The position numbers and the translations under genes are program-made. A DNA stretch of 64,000 nucleotides from Eikenella longinqua (GTDB lineage Bacteria; Pseudomonadota; Gammaproteobacteria; Burkholderiales; Neisseriaceae), in contig NZ_LXSL01000017.1 in NCBI RefSeq assembly GCF_001648355.1, positions 34,925 to 98,924 on the forward strand, read 5' to 3'. The first letter of the stretch is position 1. Each line of letters opens with the position of its first letter. This document shows, in pieces, positions 35,363 to 44,732 of the stretch. The notes below the pieces were generated by a model. The model was not told where the DNA came from. It searched no databases and worked only from the letters and a program-made list of their open reading frames with translations.

Positions 35363-35790
35363 GATTCTGCAACCAAATAAAGCCGGTTTGGCAGCCGGCG
35401 CAATATTCAATCAAGGATTCGTAACGCTTGGCTTCGCGGAAGCTTGGTTTTTCAGGTAGCCTGCATTGAATATGCGGCAACAGGCTACCTGAAAAGTTAC
35501 ACCATAACGTTGAGCAGCTATTCTACCGGAAGATTTGTCTAAAAATGAACTTTGGCGGCGTTTGGGCAGCAGATTGCAATGTTAGGATTGGTAAATTTCC
35601 AACAGTTAGCCGGTTTGCGCGCGGCGATTGGCACAGTTTTGAAAGATTATGCCGATTTATTGCTGATTGAATATGTAAAGTTGCTTGGAAATAATTGCCG
35701 GTTTTCAGGTAGCCTGCGCCTGGGCAAAACTGCCGCCTGCCGCGCGAGCAGCCCGGCAAACCTGCGCGCCCTTGTGGCAAATGCAAACAT
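35363..35790. other. Gene-free gap between the FadL gene and tRNA
   Basis: Contains inverted DUS 35451-35462, DUS 35482-35493 and inverted DUS 35704-35715, and the GGCTTCGCGGAAGCTTGG module of the repeat family next to 35451. A short plus-strand frame at about 35552 is unconvincing. Nothing else recognised. Confidence 0.5.
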
Positions 35791-35811
35791 CCCCTTGGCA
35801 AAACCAAGGGG
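35791..35811 (-). terminator. tRNA-fMet terminator
   Basis: CCCCTTGG (35791-35798) and CCAAGGGG (35804-35811) form an 8-bp stem with a 5-base loop, 11 bases beyond the tRNA 3' end on the minus strand. Confidence 0.65.
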
Positions 35812-35822
35812 ATATTTAAATT

Positions 35823-35899
<77 letters not shown>

Positions 35900-36010
35900 T
35901 CAGGGAAGGCGGAATATACGCGCTTGGCGGAGGCTTGTCAAGTTTTCAGGTAGCCTGTTTGCATGGGGCTACCTGAAATTTTCTGCCAAAGCAAACGGTT
36001 GGCCGCAAAA

Positions 36011-36301
36011 TTATTTGTCGTCTTTCTCGGGAATCGGCCGCCACAGCACCAGCTGCTTGCCGATGTGCTGCACCAATTCGGCGCCGGTGGCGGCGCACAG
36101 CGCTTCGGCGATGGCAATTCGCTCCTGCCTGTCGTCGCCGGCCACCTGCACTTTAATCAGCCCGCGCGCGGTGAGGCGGGTGTCGGTTTCTTTGATCACG
36201 GCTTCGGTCAGCCCTTGCTTGCCGATGAGGACGGTGGGGCGCAGTTGGTGTGCTTGTTGTTTGAAACGGCGGATATCTTCGGTGCTCAGTGATGAGGGCA
36301 T
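36011..36301 (-). CDS. yhbY: YhbY family RNA-binding protein
   Basis: 96 residues, single CRM domain that binds the 50S precursor and aids ribosome assembly. The conserved RRFKQQAHQLRPTVLIGKQGLTE and LIKVQVAG blocks are present, with GKQLVLWRP at the end. Start at 36301 (MPSSLS); a longer open frame upstream is made of the DUS-bounded repeat at 36340-36444. Single gene. Confidence 0.93.
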   Translation of the reverse strand: MPSSLSTEDIRRFKQQAHQLRPTVLIGKQGLTEAVIKETDTRLTARGLIKVQVAGDDRQERIAIAEALCAATGAELVQHIGKQLVLWRPIPEKDDK

Positions 36302-36339
36302 GGTGTTTGTCTGTGTTGGGTTGTTGGATGGGGCGGAAC

Positions 36340-36444
36340 AGGCTACCTGAAAACGATGTCTTGCGAAGCAAGGCTGAGTTTCTGCGAAGCTAAAGCGCAG
36401 CTTCAACGGAGTTAAACCGAGCGGAGCAAATTTTCAGGTAGCCT
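36340..36444. repeat. DUS-bounded repeat element, medium copy
   Basis: DUS 36340-36351 and inverted DUS 36433-36444. The inside repeats the modules of 199-331 in order (TCTTGCGAAGCAAGGC, TTTCTGCGAAGCTAAA, CTTCAACGGAGTTAAA) but lacks the second GCGAAGCTAAA block. Lies between sodB and yhbY and may terminate sodB. Confidence 0.75.
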
Positions 36445-36458
36445 GTATGGAGAAACGC

Positions 36459-37082
36459 TTAACCGGCCACGCTGTCGAAACGGCGGGCGGCTTCGTCCCA
36501 GTTCACCACATGCCAGAAGGCTTTGATGTAGTCGGGGCGGCGGTTTTGGTATTTCAGGTAGTAGGCGTGTTCCCACACGTCCAGCCCGATAATCGGGAAG
36601 CCGGAGGCGCCGGCCACGGCCTGGCCCATCAACGGGGAATCTTGGTTGGCGGTGGACACGACTTTGAGTTTGCCGTTTTCATACACCAGCCAGGCCCAGC
36701 CTGAGCCGAAGCGGCTGGCGGCGGCTTTTTCAAACTCGGCCTGGAAGGCTTCCACGCTGCCGAAATCGCATTCGATGGCGGCTTTAAGCGGGCCTTGCAG
36801 GGTGGTGCCGGTTTTCAGGATTTGCCAAAACAGGCTGTGGTTGGCGTGGCCGCCGGCGTTGTTGCGCAGGGGAGTGCGCACGTTTTCGGGCAGCTCGGCG
36901 AGGCGTGCAATCAGCTCTTCGGCGGGAAGATTGGCCCACTCGGGCAGGTTGGCGAGCACGGCGTTGGCGTTGTTTACATAGGCCTGGTGGTGTTTGCTGT
37001 GGTGGATTTCCATGGTTTGCGCGTCGAAATGCGGCTCGAGCGCGTCGTAGGCATAAGGTAGGGCGGGCAGTTGGTAAGACAT
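36459..37082 (-). CDS. sodB: Fe/Mn superoxide dismutase
   Basis: 207 residues, cytoplasmic. Metal ligands: His27 in EIHHSKHH, a His in NHSLFW, and the Asp and His of [18 protein letters not shown]. The [10 protein letters not shown] stretch and overall match point to the iron form (SodB). Start at 37082 with AAGGAAA before it; the ATG at 37121 is too far. Converts superoxide to hydrogen peroxide and oxygen. Divergent from typA. Confidence 0.95.
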   Translation of the reverse strand: MSYQLPALPYAYDALEPHFDAQTMEIHHSKHHQAYVNNANAVLANLPEWANLPAEELIARLAELPENVRTPLRNNAGGHANHSLFWQILKTGTTLQGPLKAAIECDFGSVEAFQAEFEKAAASRFGSGWAWLVYENGKLKVVSTANQDSPLMGQAVAGASGFPIIGLDVWEHAYYLKYQNRRPDYIKAFWHVVNWDEAARRFDSVAG

Positions 37083-37292
37083 GATGGTTTCCTTTTTCAG
37101 ATGTGGTTTTCGAGCGGGCAATGATAAGTTTTATCCATTGGCAATTCAAGGGGTTTTTTGCTATCGCTCCGGTTGGGATAATTTTGGCTGCGCCGTAGCC
37201 TGTGCTTTTTTCAGGTAGCCTTTGGGGCGCGGCCGGGCGGCCATATCGTCTCCCGCCCACTTCCTTGTATGGAAAAGAAATACCGTCGGCGT

Positions 37293-37298
37293 TATAAT
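37293..37298 (+). promoter_or_regulatory. Probable typA -10 box
   Basis: TATAAT 46 bases before the typA ATG in the sodB-typA gap (37083-37343). Confidence 0.45.
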
Positions 37299-37343
37299 GC
37301 ACGGTTTCCAAAATATTTTCCGCGCTCTGCGGCACAAACCGAC

Positions 37344-39155
37344 ATGAAACCTATCCGCAACATCGCCATCATCGCCCACGTGGACCACGGCAAAACCACA
37401 CTCGTAGACCAACTCCTGCGCCAATCCGGCACCTTCCGCGCCAACCAGCATGTGGACGAGCGCGTGATGGACAGCAACGACCTCGAAAAAGAACGCGGCA
37501 TCACCATCCTCGCCAAAAACACCGCCATCGAATATGAAGGCTTCCACATCAACATCGTGGACACCCCCGGCCATGCCGACTTCGGCGGCGAAGTGGAGCG
37601 CGTGCTCGGCATGGTGGACTGCGTGCTGCTTTTGGTGGACGCGCAGGAAGGCCCGATGCCGCAAACCCGCTTCGTCACCAAAAAAGCGCTGGCACTCGGC
37701 CTGAAGCCCATCGTGGTGATCAACAAAATCGACAAGCCCACCGCGCGCGCCAGCTGGGTGATCGACCAAACTTTTGATTTATTTGACAACCTCGGCGCCA
37801 ACGAAGAGCAGCTCGATTTCCCCATCGTATATGCCTCCGGCCTCTCCGGATTCGCCAAGCTGCACGAAGAAGACGAAAGCAGCGATATGCGCCCGCTGTT
37901 TGAAACCATCCTCAAATACACCCCCGCGCCTTCAGGTAGCCCCGACGCGCCCCTGCAGCTGCAAATTTCCCAGCTCGACTACGACAACTACACCGGCCGG
38001 CTGGGCATCGGCCGCATCCTCAACGGCAAAATTCGCCCCGGCCAAACCGTGGCCGTGATGAACCACGACAAACAAATCGCCCAGGGCCGCATCAACCAGC
38101 TGCTCGGTTTCAGCGGGCTGGAGCGCGTGCCGCAGCAGGAAGCCGAAGCCGGCGACATCGTGCTGATTTCCGGCATCGACGAAATCGGCATCGGTGTCAC
38201 CATCTGCGATAAAGACAACCCCGTCGGCCTGCCCATGCTCAGCGTGGACGAACCCACTCTGACGATGGACTTTATGGTGAACACCAGCCCGCTGGCCGGC
38301 ACGGAAGGCAAATTCGTTACCAGCCGCCAAATCCGCGACCGCCTGCAACGCGAGCTGCTCACCAACGTTGCCCTCCGCGTGGAAGACACCGCCGATGCCG
38401 ACGTGTTCCGCGTGTCCGGCCGCGGCGAGCTGCATCTCACCATTCTGTTGGAAAACATGCGCCGCGAAGGCTACGAGCTGGCCGTGGGCAAACCGCGCGT
38501 GGTGTACCGCGACATCAACGGCCAAAAATGCGAGCCGTATGAAAACCTCACCGTGGACGTGCCCGACGACAACCAAGGCGCGGTGATGGAAGAGCTTGGC
38601 CGCCGCCGCGGCGAGCTCACCAATATGGAAAGCGACGGCCACGGCCGCACCCGCCTCGAATACCACATCCCCGCCCGCGGCCTCATCGGCTTCCAAGGCG
38701 AATTCATGACCCTCACCCGCGGCGTCGGCCTGATGAGCCACGTGTTCGACGACTACGCCCCGGTGAAGCCCGATATGCCCGGCCGCCACAACGGCGTGCT
38801 CGTTTCCCAAGAGCAAGGCGAAGCCGTGGCTTATGCCCTGTGGAACTTGGAAGAACGCGGCCGCATGTTCGTGTCGCCCAACGACAAAATCTACGAAGGC
38901 ATGATTATCGGCATCCACAGCCGCGACAACGATTTGGTGGTGAATCCGCTCAAAGGCAAAAAGCTCACCAACGTGCGCGCCAGCGGCACCGACGAAGCCG
39001 TGCGCCTCACCACGCCGATTAAGCTCACGCTGGAAAGCGCAGTGGAATTTATCGACGACGATGAGCTGGTGGAAATCACCCCCAAATCCATCCGCCTGCG
39101 CAAACGCTACCTGAGCGAACTGGAACGTCGCCGCCATTTTAAAAAGCTGGATTAA
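37344..39155 (+). CDS. typA: Ribosome-associated GTPase TypA/BipA
   Basis: 603 residues, normal length. G1 [10 protein letters not shown]2 region [10 protein letters not shown]3 [12 protein letters not shown]4 NKIDKP and G5 YASGLSG are in place, followed by the EF-G-like domains and the BipA-specific C-terminus ([36 protein letters not shown]). Helps 50S assembly and stress translation. Start at 37344 puts the P-loop at residue 12; the upstream ATG 37269 is not needed. A near-DUS in the gene gives PSGSPDAP around residue 196. Confidence 0.97.
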   Translation: MKPIRNIAIIAHVDHGKTTLVDQLLRQSGTFRANQHVDERVMDSNDLEKERGITILAKNTAIEYEGFHINIVDTPGHADFGGEVERVLGMVDCVLLLVDAQEGPMPQTRFVTKKALALGLKPIVVINKIDKPTARASWVIDQTFDLFDNLGANEEQLDFPIVYASGLSGFAKLHEEDESSDMRPLFETILKYTPAPSGSPDAPLQLQISQLDYDNYTGRLGIGRILNGKIRPGQTVAVMNHDKQIAQGRINQLLGFSGLERVPQQEAEAGDIVLISGIDEIGIGVTICDKDNPVGLPMLSVDEPTLTMDFMVNTSPLAGTEGKFVTSRQIRDRLQRELLTNVALRVEDTADADVFRVSGRGELHLTILLENMRREGYELAVGKPRVVYRDINGQKCEPYENLTVDVPDDNQGAVMEELGRRRGELTNMESDGHGRTRLEYHIPARGLIGFQGEFMTLTRGVGLMSHVFDDYAPVKPDMPGRHNGVLVSQEQGEAVAYALWNLEERGRMFVSPNDKIYEGMIIGIHSRDNDLVVNPLKGKKLTNVRASGTDEAVRLTTPIKLTLESAVEFIDDDELVEITPKSIRLRKRYLSELERRRHFKKLD

Positions 39156-39190
39156 GGCCGATAAAAGCGGCTGCACACGCCAAGCCGGCA

Positions 39191-39236
39191 AAAGGCTACC
39201 TGAAAAAACCGCCGCATTATTTTTCAGGTAGCCTTT
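39191..39236. terminator. typA DUS terminator
   Basis: A 16-bp stem (39191-39206 with 39221-39236) of two DUS with A3/T3 tails, 35 bases after typA. Confidence 0.75.
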
Positions 39237-39300
39237 CCAATCGGCAGCCGGCAATCCCGCATATTTCCAACTAGCCCTTCTCCACGAAAGACGACAGCCC

Positions 39301-39687
39301 ATGACCTTCGCCTACTGGACCATCCTCATCGCCGCCCTCATGCCCTTGTTCTGCGCCGCCTACGCCAAAAAAGCCGGCGGCTTCCACTTCGCCCGCGATA
39401 ACGGCGACCCGCGCGCCTTCCTCGCCCACACCACCGGCCTGGCCGCCCGCGCCAATGCCGCCCAGCAAAACTGCTTCGAAGCCTTCGCCCCCTTTGCCGC
39501 CGCCGTAATCATTGCCCACGCCACCGGCAACGCCGCACAGGCCACCCTCAATTTCTGGGCCGCCGCCTTCATCCTCTGCCGCATCGCCTCCATTTATTGC
39601 TACCTCGCCAATAAAGCCCGCCAGCGCTCCCTGGCTTGGATGGGCGGCTTTGCCTGCATCCTCGCCCTGTTTATTGCTGCGGCGTGA
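39301..39687 (+). CDS. MAPEG family membrane protein
   Basis: 128 residues, four hydrophobic segments, inner membrane. FARDNGDPRAFLAHTTGLAARANAAQQNCFEAFAPFAAAV carries the family's R-x-x-x-A-x-x-N-x-x-E-x-F arrangement. Bacterial MAPEG proteins are glutathione-linked membrane enzymes or of unknown role. Single gene with a DUS terminator after it (39715-39752). Confidence 0.88.
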   Translation: MTFAYWTILIAALMPLFCAAYAKKAGGFHFARDNGDPRAFLAHTTGLAARANAAQQNCFEAFAPFAAAVIIAHATGNAAQATLNFWAAAFILCRIASIYCYLANKARQRSLAWMGGFACILALFIAAA

Positions 39688-39714
39688 TTCCTGCTCCGCC
39701 ATCCAATCCCACAC

Positions 39715-39752
39715 AGGCTACCTGAAATCATCACACGATTTTCAGGTAGCCT
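39715..39752. terminator. DUS terminator after the MAPEG gene
   Basis: A 13-bp stem, 39715-39727 with 39740-39752. Confidence 0.65.
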
Positions 39753-39797
39753 TTCGCCATTCCTCCAAACCAAGCCTATGCCCGCCGCAGAATCGGC

Positions 39798-39803
39798 TAT
39801 AAT
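39798..39803 (+). promoter_or_regulatory. Probable pyrE -10 box
   Basis: TATAAT 36 bases before the pyrE ATG; -35 weak. Confidence 0.45.
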
Positions 39804-39838
39804 GCCGCCGTTTCCAACCCTACCCACAGGCGGGCATC

Positions 39839-40483
39839 ATGAGCGATTTCCGGCAGGATTTCCTGCGTTTCGCGCTGGAGCAGGATGTGTTGCGCTTCGG
39901 CGAATTTGTTACCAAAGCGGGGCGGCTCTCGCCCTATTTCTTCAACGCCGGGCTGTTTAACGACGGCGCTTCCACCCTCGCGCTGGCGCGCTTCTATGCG
40001 CAGGCCATCATTGAGAGCGGCATCGAGTTTGACATGCTGTTCGGCCCAGCCTACAAAGGCATCGTGCTGGCTTCGGCCACCGCCATGATGCTGGCCGAAC
40101 GCGGGCGCAACGTGCCCTTTGCCTATAACCGCAAAGAAGCCAAAGACCACGGCGAAGGCGGCACGCTGGTGGGCGCGCCGCTGGCCGGGCGGGTGTTGAT
40201 TATCGACGACGTGATGTCGGCCGGTACTTCGGTGCGCGAGTCGCTGCGCCTGATTGAAGCGGCGGGCGCGGTGCCGGCCGGCGTGGCGATTGCGCTCGAC
40301 CGCATGGAAAAAGGCACGGGCGAACTCTCTGCCGTGCAGGAAGTGCGCCAGCAATACGGCCTGCCGGTGGTGCCGATTGCCAGCCTGCGCGATTTGCTCG
40401 CGCTTTTGGCAGACGATGCGCAGTTTAGGCAGCATCTGGCGCCGGTGCAGGCTTATCGCGACCGCTACGGGGTGTCGGATTAA
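39839..40483 (+). CDS. pyrE: Orotate phosphoribosyltransferase
   Basis: 214 residues. Converts orotate and PRPP to OMP in pyrimidine synthesis. The PRPP-binding loop [17 protein letters not shown] is clear; [19 protein letters not shown] start and [11 protein letters not shown] and [15 protein letters not shown] are conserved. Dimeric, cytoplasmic. Single gene with a -10 box at 39798 and a strong terminator at 40613. Shares the carbamoyl-phosphate pathway with carB but is not linked to it here. Confidence 0.97.
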   Translation: MSDFRQDFLRFALEQDVLRFGEFVTKAGRLSPYFFNAGLFNDGASTLALARFYAQAIIESGIEFDMLFGPAYKGIVLASATAMMLAERGRNVPFAYNRKEAKDHGEGGTLVGAPLAGRVLIIDDVMSAGTSVRESLRLIEAAGAVPAGVAIALDRMEKGTGELSAVQEVRQQYGLPVVPIASLRDLLALLADDAQFRQHLAPVQAYRDRYGVSD

Positions 40484-40612
40484 GCAAGGGCTACCTGAAA
40501 ACGCAATCTTCAGCGTTGCCAAAATGATGTTTGGTGAAACTGAACCTCGGGCGCTTCCACTTTTCAGGTAGCCTCATCCCCAGCCCACTCACGCACAACA
40601 AACGCGCGGCAA

Positions 40613-40638
40613 AAAAGCAGGCTTTCCAGCCTGCTTTT
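40613..40638. terminator. Strong bidirectional terminator, pyrE/hpf
   Basis: AAAAGCAGGCT (40613-40623), 4-base loop, AGCCTGCTTTT (40628-40638): an 11-bp stem with A and T tails on both strands, between the convergent pyrE and hpf genes. It is one of few non-DUS hairpins in the window. A wide DUS pair (40489 and 40564) precedes it. Confidence 0.88.
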
Positions 40639-40694
40639 ATTGTGTCTTCCAGATTTGTGCCCCTCGGCTTGCGGCCGGGGAGGCTACCTGAAAA

Positions 40695-41024
40695 CTATTC
40701 TTCCACGCTCAGCTTGCCGCTCGGTTCGGCGCGGTACTGGTGTTGCTGTTTTTTGCCTTTGTGTTTCAATACGGCGCGGTCGAGCTTGTCGGCCAAAAGG
40801 TCGATGGCGGCATACATGTCTTTGTCGGTTTGGTCGAGATGCAGGTCTTTGCCGGCCATGTGCCAATCCACTTCGGCTTTCTGCTCCAGTTTGTCTACCG
40901 AAAGGGTAACGGTGGCGGAAATCACATTGTCGCTGTGGCGCACGATGCGGTCGAGTTTGGTGCTGATGTAGTCTTTCAGGGCATCGGTAACTTCGATGTT
41001 GATTCCGTTGATTTTCAGGTTCAT
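40695..41024 (-). CDS. hpf: Ribosome hibernation promoting factor (short form)
   Basis: 109 residues. Binds the 30S A/P sites and promotes 100S dimers in stationary phase. MNLKINGINIEVTDALKDYI and the Arg/Lys-rich centre DLHLDQTDKDMYAAIDLLADKLDRAVLKHK are diagnostic; no long C-terminal domain. Start at 41024 with AAGGAG. Last gene of the lptB-rpoN-hpf group, 46 bases after rpoN, the classical proteobacterial order. Confidence 0.94.
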   Translation of the reverse strand: MNLKINGINIEVTDALKDYISTKLDRIVRHSDNVISATVTLSVDKLEQKAEVDWHMAGKDLHLDQTDKDMYAAIDLLADKLDRAVLKHKGKKQQHQYRAEPSGKLSVEE

Positions 41025-41070
41025 AACAAACTCCTTGCTAGGTGGGATTGGCCTGCTCAACGCGTTGCCG

Positions 41071-42447
41071 CTAACTGCCGGCTTTCTGCTTGCGTTGGTG
41101 GGCAGGCGGGAAATTGAGCTCTTCGCGGTATTTGGCCACGGTGCGCCTGGCCAGCACGATGCCTTGCAATGAGAGGCGGTCGGCCATGGCGCGGTCGGAG
41201 AGCGGTTTGGTCTTGTCTTCGGCCGCAATCAGGCTTTCGATCACCGCTTTTACCGCGCCGGGGCTGATGCCGTCGCTGTCTTCGCTGCCGCTATAAGCGG
41301 CGGCCTGGCTGAAAAAGTAGCGTAATGGAAATATGCCTTGCGGGCAAGCCAAATATTTTTGGTTCACGGCGCGCGACACGGTGCTTTCGGCTAGGCCGAG
41401 GTGGGCGGCGGTGTCTTTAATGGTGAGCGGCACGAGGCCGATGGCGCCGAAGGAGAAGAAATCGGCCTGTTTTTCCAAAATAATCTCGGCCAGCCGCAAC
41501 ACGGTGCTTTTGCGCTGCTCCAGCGAGCTGAGCAATACTTTAGCCTCACTGAGCTTTTGTTTCAACTCCGGCGCGTCGCCGCCGTATTCGGCCAGCAGGT
41601 CGCAATATTCCTGATTGAGCTGCACCTGCGGCCACGCCTGCCGGAACATGCCCACTTTCCATTCGCCGCTTTCTGGGTCGGGGCGGATCCACACGTCGGG
41701 GTCAACGTATTCGGTATGCCCCGAACCGGCATAGCCGTAGGCGGGGAAGGGGTTGAGCGAGGCCACCAGCGCCTGCGCGGCTTCAATGGTGGCCACGCTG
41801 TATTCGGGAAACTTTTTGCGCACCAGCGGCGAGAGGCTGTTTTTACCCACTTCGGGCAGGAAGTGCTTCACCAGCCGCACGGCGCAAAACACGGCTTCGT
41901 TCGGCTGCTGCCGCGCCAGCTGGAGCAAGAGCGATTCGCCCAAATCGCGCGCGCCCACCCCGGCGGGGTCGAACTGCTGCAAGTGGCGCAGGGCTTCGGC
42001 CAGCTCGTCTTCATCCAGCATCCATTCCAGCGGCGAGTTTTCCACGATGTCGGTGAGGCTGTCGTTCAGGTAGCCTTGGTCGTCGAGGTAATCGATGAGC
42101 AAGTGCACGCGGGCGGCTTGGTCTTTATCGAGCGGGTGTTCGCACACCTGCTCGTGCAGGCTGCCGCGGAAATCGGCTTCGTCGGCCACGGTTTCCCACA
42201 CATCGCTCTCTTCCATGCTGTTGGTTTTGCGGGTAACGGGCAGGTCGGCGGAGTAATGCGGCTCGGGCGCGCTGTTGTCGAACGGGTCGGCCTCGGGGCG
42301 CTCCAGCATGGGGTTGTCGGCCAGCCAGCCCTCCACCTCTTCGGCCAATTCCAGCGAAGACATATGCAGAATGCGCAGCGATTGCTGCTGCTTCTGGTTG
42401 AGCTGCTGGGTTTGGCGCAGTTTGAGTTTGACGGATTGCTGGGTCAT
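41071..42447 (-). CDS. rpoN: RNA polymerase sigma-54 factor
   Basis: 458 residues, intact. Region I is Gln/Leu-rich (LRQTQQLNQKQQQSLRILHMS), an acidic region II follows, then the core-binding domain (LEWMLDEDELAEALRHLQQFDPAGVGARDLGE), the HTH, and the RpoN box ARRTVAKYRE for the -24 element. Start 42447. A DUS lies between the lptB stop and the rpoN start (42450-42463). Pathogenic Neisseria carry a defective rpoN-like locus at the same place; here all regions are present. Confidence 0.96.
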   Translation of the reverse strand: MTQQSVKLKLRQTQQLNQKQQQSLRILHMSSLELAEEVEGWLADNPMLERPEADPFDNSAPEPHYSADLPVTRKTNSMEESDVWETVADEADFRGSLHEQVCEHPLDKDQAARVHLLIDYLDDQGYLNDSLTDIVENSPLEWMLDEDELAEALRHLQQFDPAGVGARDLGESLLLQLARQQPNEAVFCAVRLVKHFLPEVGKNSLSPLVRKKFPEYSVATIEAAQALVASLNPFPAYGYAGSGHTEYVDPDVWIRPDPESGEWKVGMFRQAWPQVQLNQEYCDLLAEYGGDAPELKQKLSEAKVLLSSLEQRKSTVLRLAEIILEKQADFFSFGAIGLVPLTIKDTAAHLGLAESTVSRAVNQKYLACPQGIFPLRYFFSQAAAYSGSEDSDGISPGAVKAVIESLIAAEDKTKPLSDRAMADRLSLQGIVLARRTVAKYREELNFPPAHQRKQKAGS

Positions 42448-42466
42448 GGCAGGCTACCTGAAAAGC

Positions 42467-43204
42467 TCAGTAATCGAAGTTTTCGCCCAAATACACGGCG
42501 CGCACTTCTTCGTTGCCCACCAGTTCTGCGGGGCGGCCGCTGGCCAGCACGGCGCCGTTGTTGATGATGTAGGCGCGGTCGCAGATGCGCAGGGTTTCGC
42601 GCACGTTGTGGTCGGTAATCAGCACGCCGATACCGCGCTGCTTGAGGAAGCCGATGATGTTTTGGATGTCGATTACGGCAATCGGATCCACGCCGGCGAA
42701 GGGTTCGTCGAGCAGGATGAAGCGCGGGCTCATGGCCAGCACGCGGGCGATTTCCACGCGTCGGCGCTCGCCGCCGGAAAGGGCGGGGGCGGGGCTGTCT
42801 TTGAGGTGGGTGATGTTTAAGTCGTTGAGCAAATCGGCCAGGCGCGATTCGATTATCTGGCGGTCGGTTTCGTGCAGCTGCAGGATGGCGCGGACGTTTT
42901 CGGCCACGGTCATCTTGCGGAAAATCGAGGCTTCCTGCGGCAGGTAGCCCAGGCCGAGGCGGGCGCGCTGATACACGCTCATGTGGCGCAGCTGGTGGCC
43001 GTCGAGGCTGATTTCGCCGTGGTCGGCGGCCACCAGGCCGACAATCATATAGAAGCTGGTGGTTTTGCCGGCGCCGTTGGGGCCGAGCAGGCCGACCACT
43101 TCGCCGCTTTGGATGTCGAGCGAAAAATCCTGCACCACTTGGCGCTGTTTGAAGCTTTTGCGCAGCTGCCGCACGCTGAGTCGGCTGATGGCGGGCTCGG
43201 TCAT
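42467..43204 (-). CDS. lptB: LPS export ABC transporter ATPase LptB
   Basis: 245 residues. Walker [10 protein letters not shown], signature [17 protein letters not shown], Walker [14 protein letters not shown], and H-loop ITDHNVRE. Drives LPS extraction with LptFG and transport through LptC-LptA. A 13-residue N-terminal extension precedes the first strand. Located upstream of rpoN and downstream of the I9-like lipoprotein gene. Confidence 0.97.
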   Translation of the reverse strand: MTEPAISRLSVRQLRKSFKQRQVVQDFSLDIQSGEVVGLLGPNGAGKTTSFYMIVGLVAADHGEISLDGHQLRHMSVYQRARLGLGYLPQEASIFRKMTVAENVRAILQLHETDRQIIESRLADLLNDLNITHLKDSPAPALSGGERRRVEIARVLAMSPRFILLDEPFAGVDPIAVIDIQNIIGFLKQRGIGVLITDHNVRETLRICDRAYIINNGAVLASGRPAELVGNEEVRAVYLGENFDY

Positions 43205-43259
43205 AATTATTGTGTTCCTTCAATCTGGTTGGGTAGGGGCTACCTGAAATTCAAGCGGG

Positions 43260-43613
43260 CTATTTGTGCAGCTGTACGGTTTGGTCGCGCTGCACCCCCA
43301 GCACGCCTGGAATGCGCCGGAAGCGTTCCATGGCCTGCCGCATATCCTGCCGCGGCGGAATGCGCACGGCGAAACCGTGCAGGTTTTCATAGCGGTACAC
43401 CACCTCGGCCTGCATTTCATGCACGGCTTGCAACACCTGCTGCGGGGCCTGGGCGGCGGAGGCGTCGTAGAAAATAATCAGCACGCGGTTGTCGGCAACG
43501 GTTTGGTTGGCAGGCAGTTCGCTTTGCTCGGCAGCCGGCGCGGGCTGTGGGCTGGTGCAGGCGGAGAGCATGGCCAGGCAGGCGAGGCTGAGGGTGCGGC
43601 GGATGGCGGTCAT
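43260..43613 (-). CDS. Lipoprotein with inhibitor-I9-like domain
   Basis: 117 residues. Signal peptide with lipobox LSAC (Cys19), a short Pro/Ala linker, then an 80-residue domain: RVLIIFYDAS, VVYRYENLHGFAVRIPP and RFRRIPGVLGVQRDQTVQL. The order of VVYxY, GFAV and PGVxxVxxD is that of the inhibitor I9/subtilisin-propeptide fold, here without any protease. It may inhibit or chaperone a serine protease in the envelope; which one is not known. It lies between yjbR and lptB, a non-standard member of the lpt cluster. Confidence 0.65.
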   Translation of the reverse strand: MTAIRRTLSLACLAMLSACTSPQPAPAAEQSELPANQTVADNRVLIIFYDASAAQAPQQVLQAVHEMQAEVVYRYENLHGFAVRIPPRQDMRQAMERFRRIPGVLGVQRDQTVQLHK

Positions 43614-43832
43614 CTTGTGTGCTTTCGTTTGCGGTTTTCAGGTAGCCTTTTCGTTTGCCGTTTCTGGCTACCTGAAAGTGTTGGTTCAAATCAGCAAACT
43701 GCGTGGCTTACTGGCGCCTGCAATATTGTGTCTGCAATTTAAACAACGGTTTGCCGTTTTCATCTTGGCTTTTGATTTTCAGGTAGCCTTTCCGGCTTCT
43801 ATTGAGGCTACCTGAAAAATGCCAACCCGGTT

Positions 43833-44213
43833 TCAGCTAGCCTGCTTTTTGCCCGGCAGCCTGCCTTGGGTGAGGCGGAAGCTGTCGTCGAGCAGCTGGC
43901 GGATAAGCGCTTCGTCGGCCTGCGCCAATTCGATGCTCAGCCAGTGCTCCTTGTTCATGTGGTAGGCGGGCAGGATGCCGGCTTGGGCGCGCATGGCGCC
44001 GATGTGTTCGGGGCGGCATTTCACGTTGAACAGGGGCACGCTGCGGCCGGGGCTGCGCCCGAGCTTTTCCGCCGGCACGGGCAGGTACACGCCAAACCAT
44101 TTGCGGCTGCCCGGATGGCGGAAGGCGGCAAATTCGGGGAAGCGGGAAAAGGGGTAGTCCGGCGCGGCGCCGTAGCGCTCGGCGATTTCGGCAAACAGGG
44201 TTTCCGGCTTCAT
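43833..44213 (-). CDS. MmcQ/YjbR-family protein
   Basis: 126 residues, small alpha/beta protein. The family blocks are visible: FPEFAAFRHPGSRKWFGVY, SVPLFNVKCRPEHIGAMR, PAYHMNKEHWLSIEL and LIRQLLDDSFRLT. Predicted DNA-binding-like fold; function not established. 12 bases downstream of lptA, so likely in the same transcript. DUS copies (43641, 43668, 43783, 43806) separate it from the next gene. Confidence 0.88.
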   Translation of the reverse strand: MKPETLFAEIAERYGAAPDYPFSRFPEFAAFRHPGSRKWFGVYLPVPAEKLGRSPGRSVPLFNVKCRPEHIGAMRAQAGILPAYHMNKEHWLSIELAQADEALIRQLLDDSFRLTQGRLPGKKQAS

Positions 44214-44225
44214 GGCGCCTCCCCG

Positions 44226-44732
44226 CTATTTCTGCTGCGGCTGGATGGTAATGCTCACGCGGCCTTTGTTGGCATTGCTGCGGCTGCCGCCCAGCACGGT
44301 ATAGACTTCGGTGCGGGTGTTGTAGGTGATGGTGTCGCCGCTGGCGCGGTCGCCGCCGCGTTCGAGCTTGGCGCCGCCACTGAGCTTCACGATGCCGGTG
44401 GCGGATTGGTATTCCACGCGGGCGGCCTGGCCTTTCACCGTACCTTGGCGGTCGAGCTGCTGGCCAAAATGCACGGGGCTGCCGGAGGCGGTCATGGTTT
44501 GCGCGCCGTTTTCGGCTTTCACCACGCGCACTTTGGCGGCGCGGATATACATGGTGCCCTGCTGAATGACGACGTTGCCGGAAAATTCGGTGCTGCGGTT
44601 GCCTTGGTCGAGCGAGCCTTGGTCGGCTTCGATTTGAATGGGCTGGTTGCGGTCGGAAGTGAGTGCGAGGGCGGCGGGGCTGAGCAGGGCGGCGGCCAGG
44701 AAGGCGAAGAGGGGTTTATTGCTTCGGATCAT
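44226..44732 (-). CDS. lptA: LPS periplasmic bridge protein LptA
   Basis: 168 residues with signal peptide ending ALA. The body has the OstA beta-jellyroll repeats: QPIQIEADQGSLDQGN, STEFSGNVVIQQGTMYIRA, GSPVHFGQQ and RASGDTITYNTRTEVYTVLGG. Polymerises between LptC and LptD to carry LPS across the periplasm. Starts 17 bases inside the end of lptC, so translation is coupled. Confidence 0.95.
   Translation of the reverse strand: MIRSNKPLFAFLAAALLSPAALALTSDRNQPIQIEADQGSLDQGNRSTEFSGNVVIQQGTMYIRAAKVRVVKAENGAQTMTASGSPVHFGQQLDRQGTVKGQAARVEYQSATGIVKLSGGAKLERGGDRASGDTITYNTRTEVYTVLGGSRSNANKGRVSITIQPQQK

Noticed and set aside
36301..36406. N-terminal extension of yhbY
   Set aside because: The extra codons lie partly in the DUS-bounded repeat and have no counterpart in the family; ATG 36301 gives the normal length.
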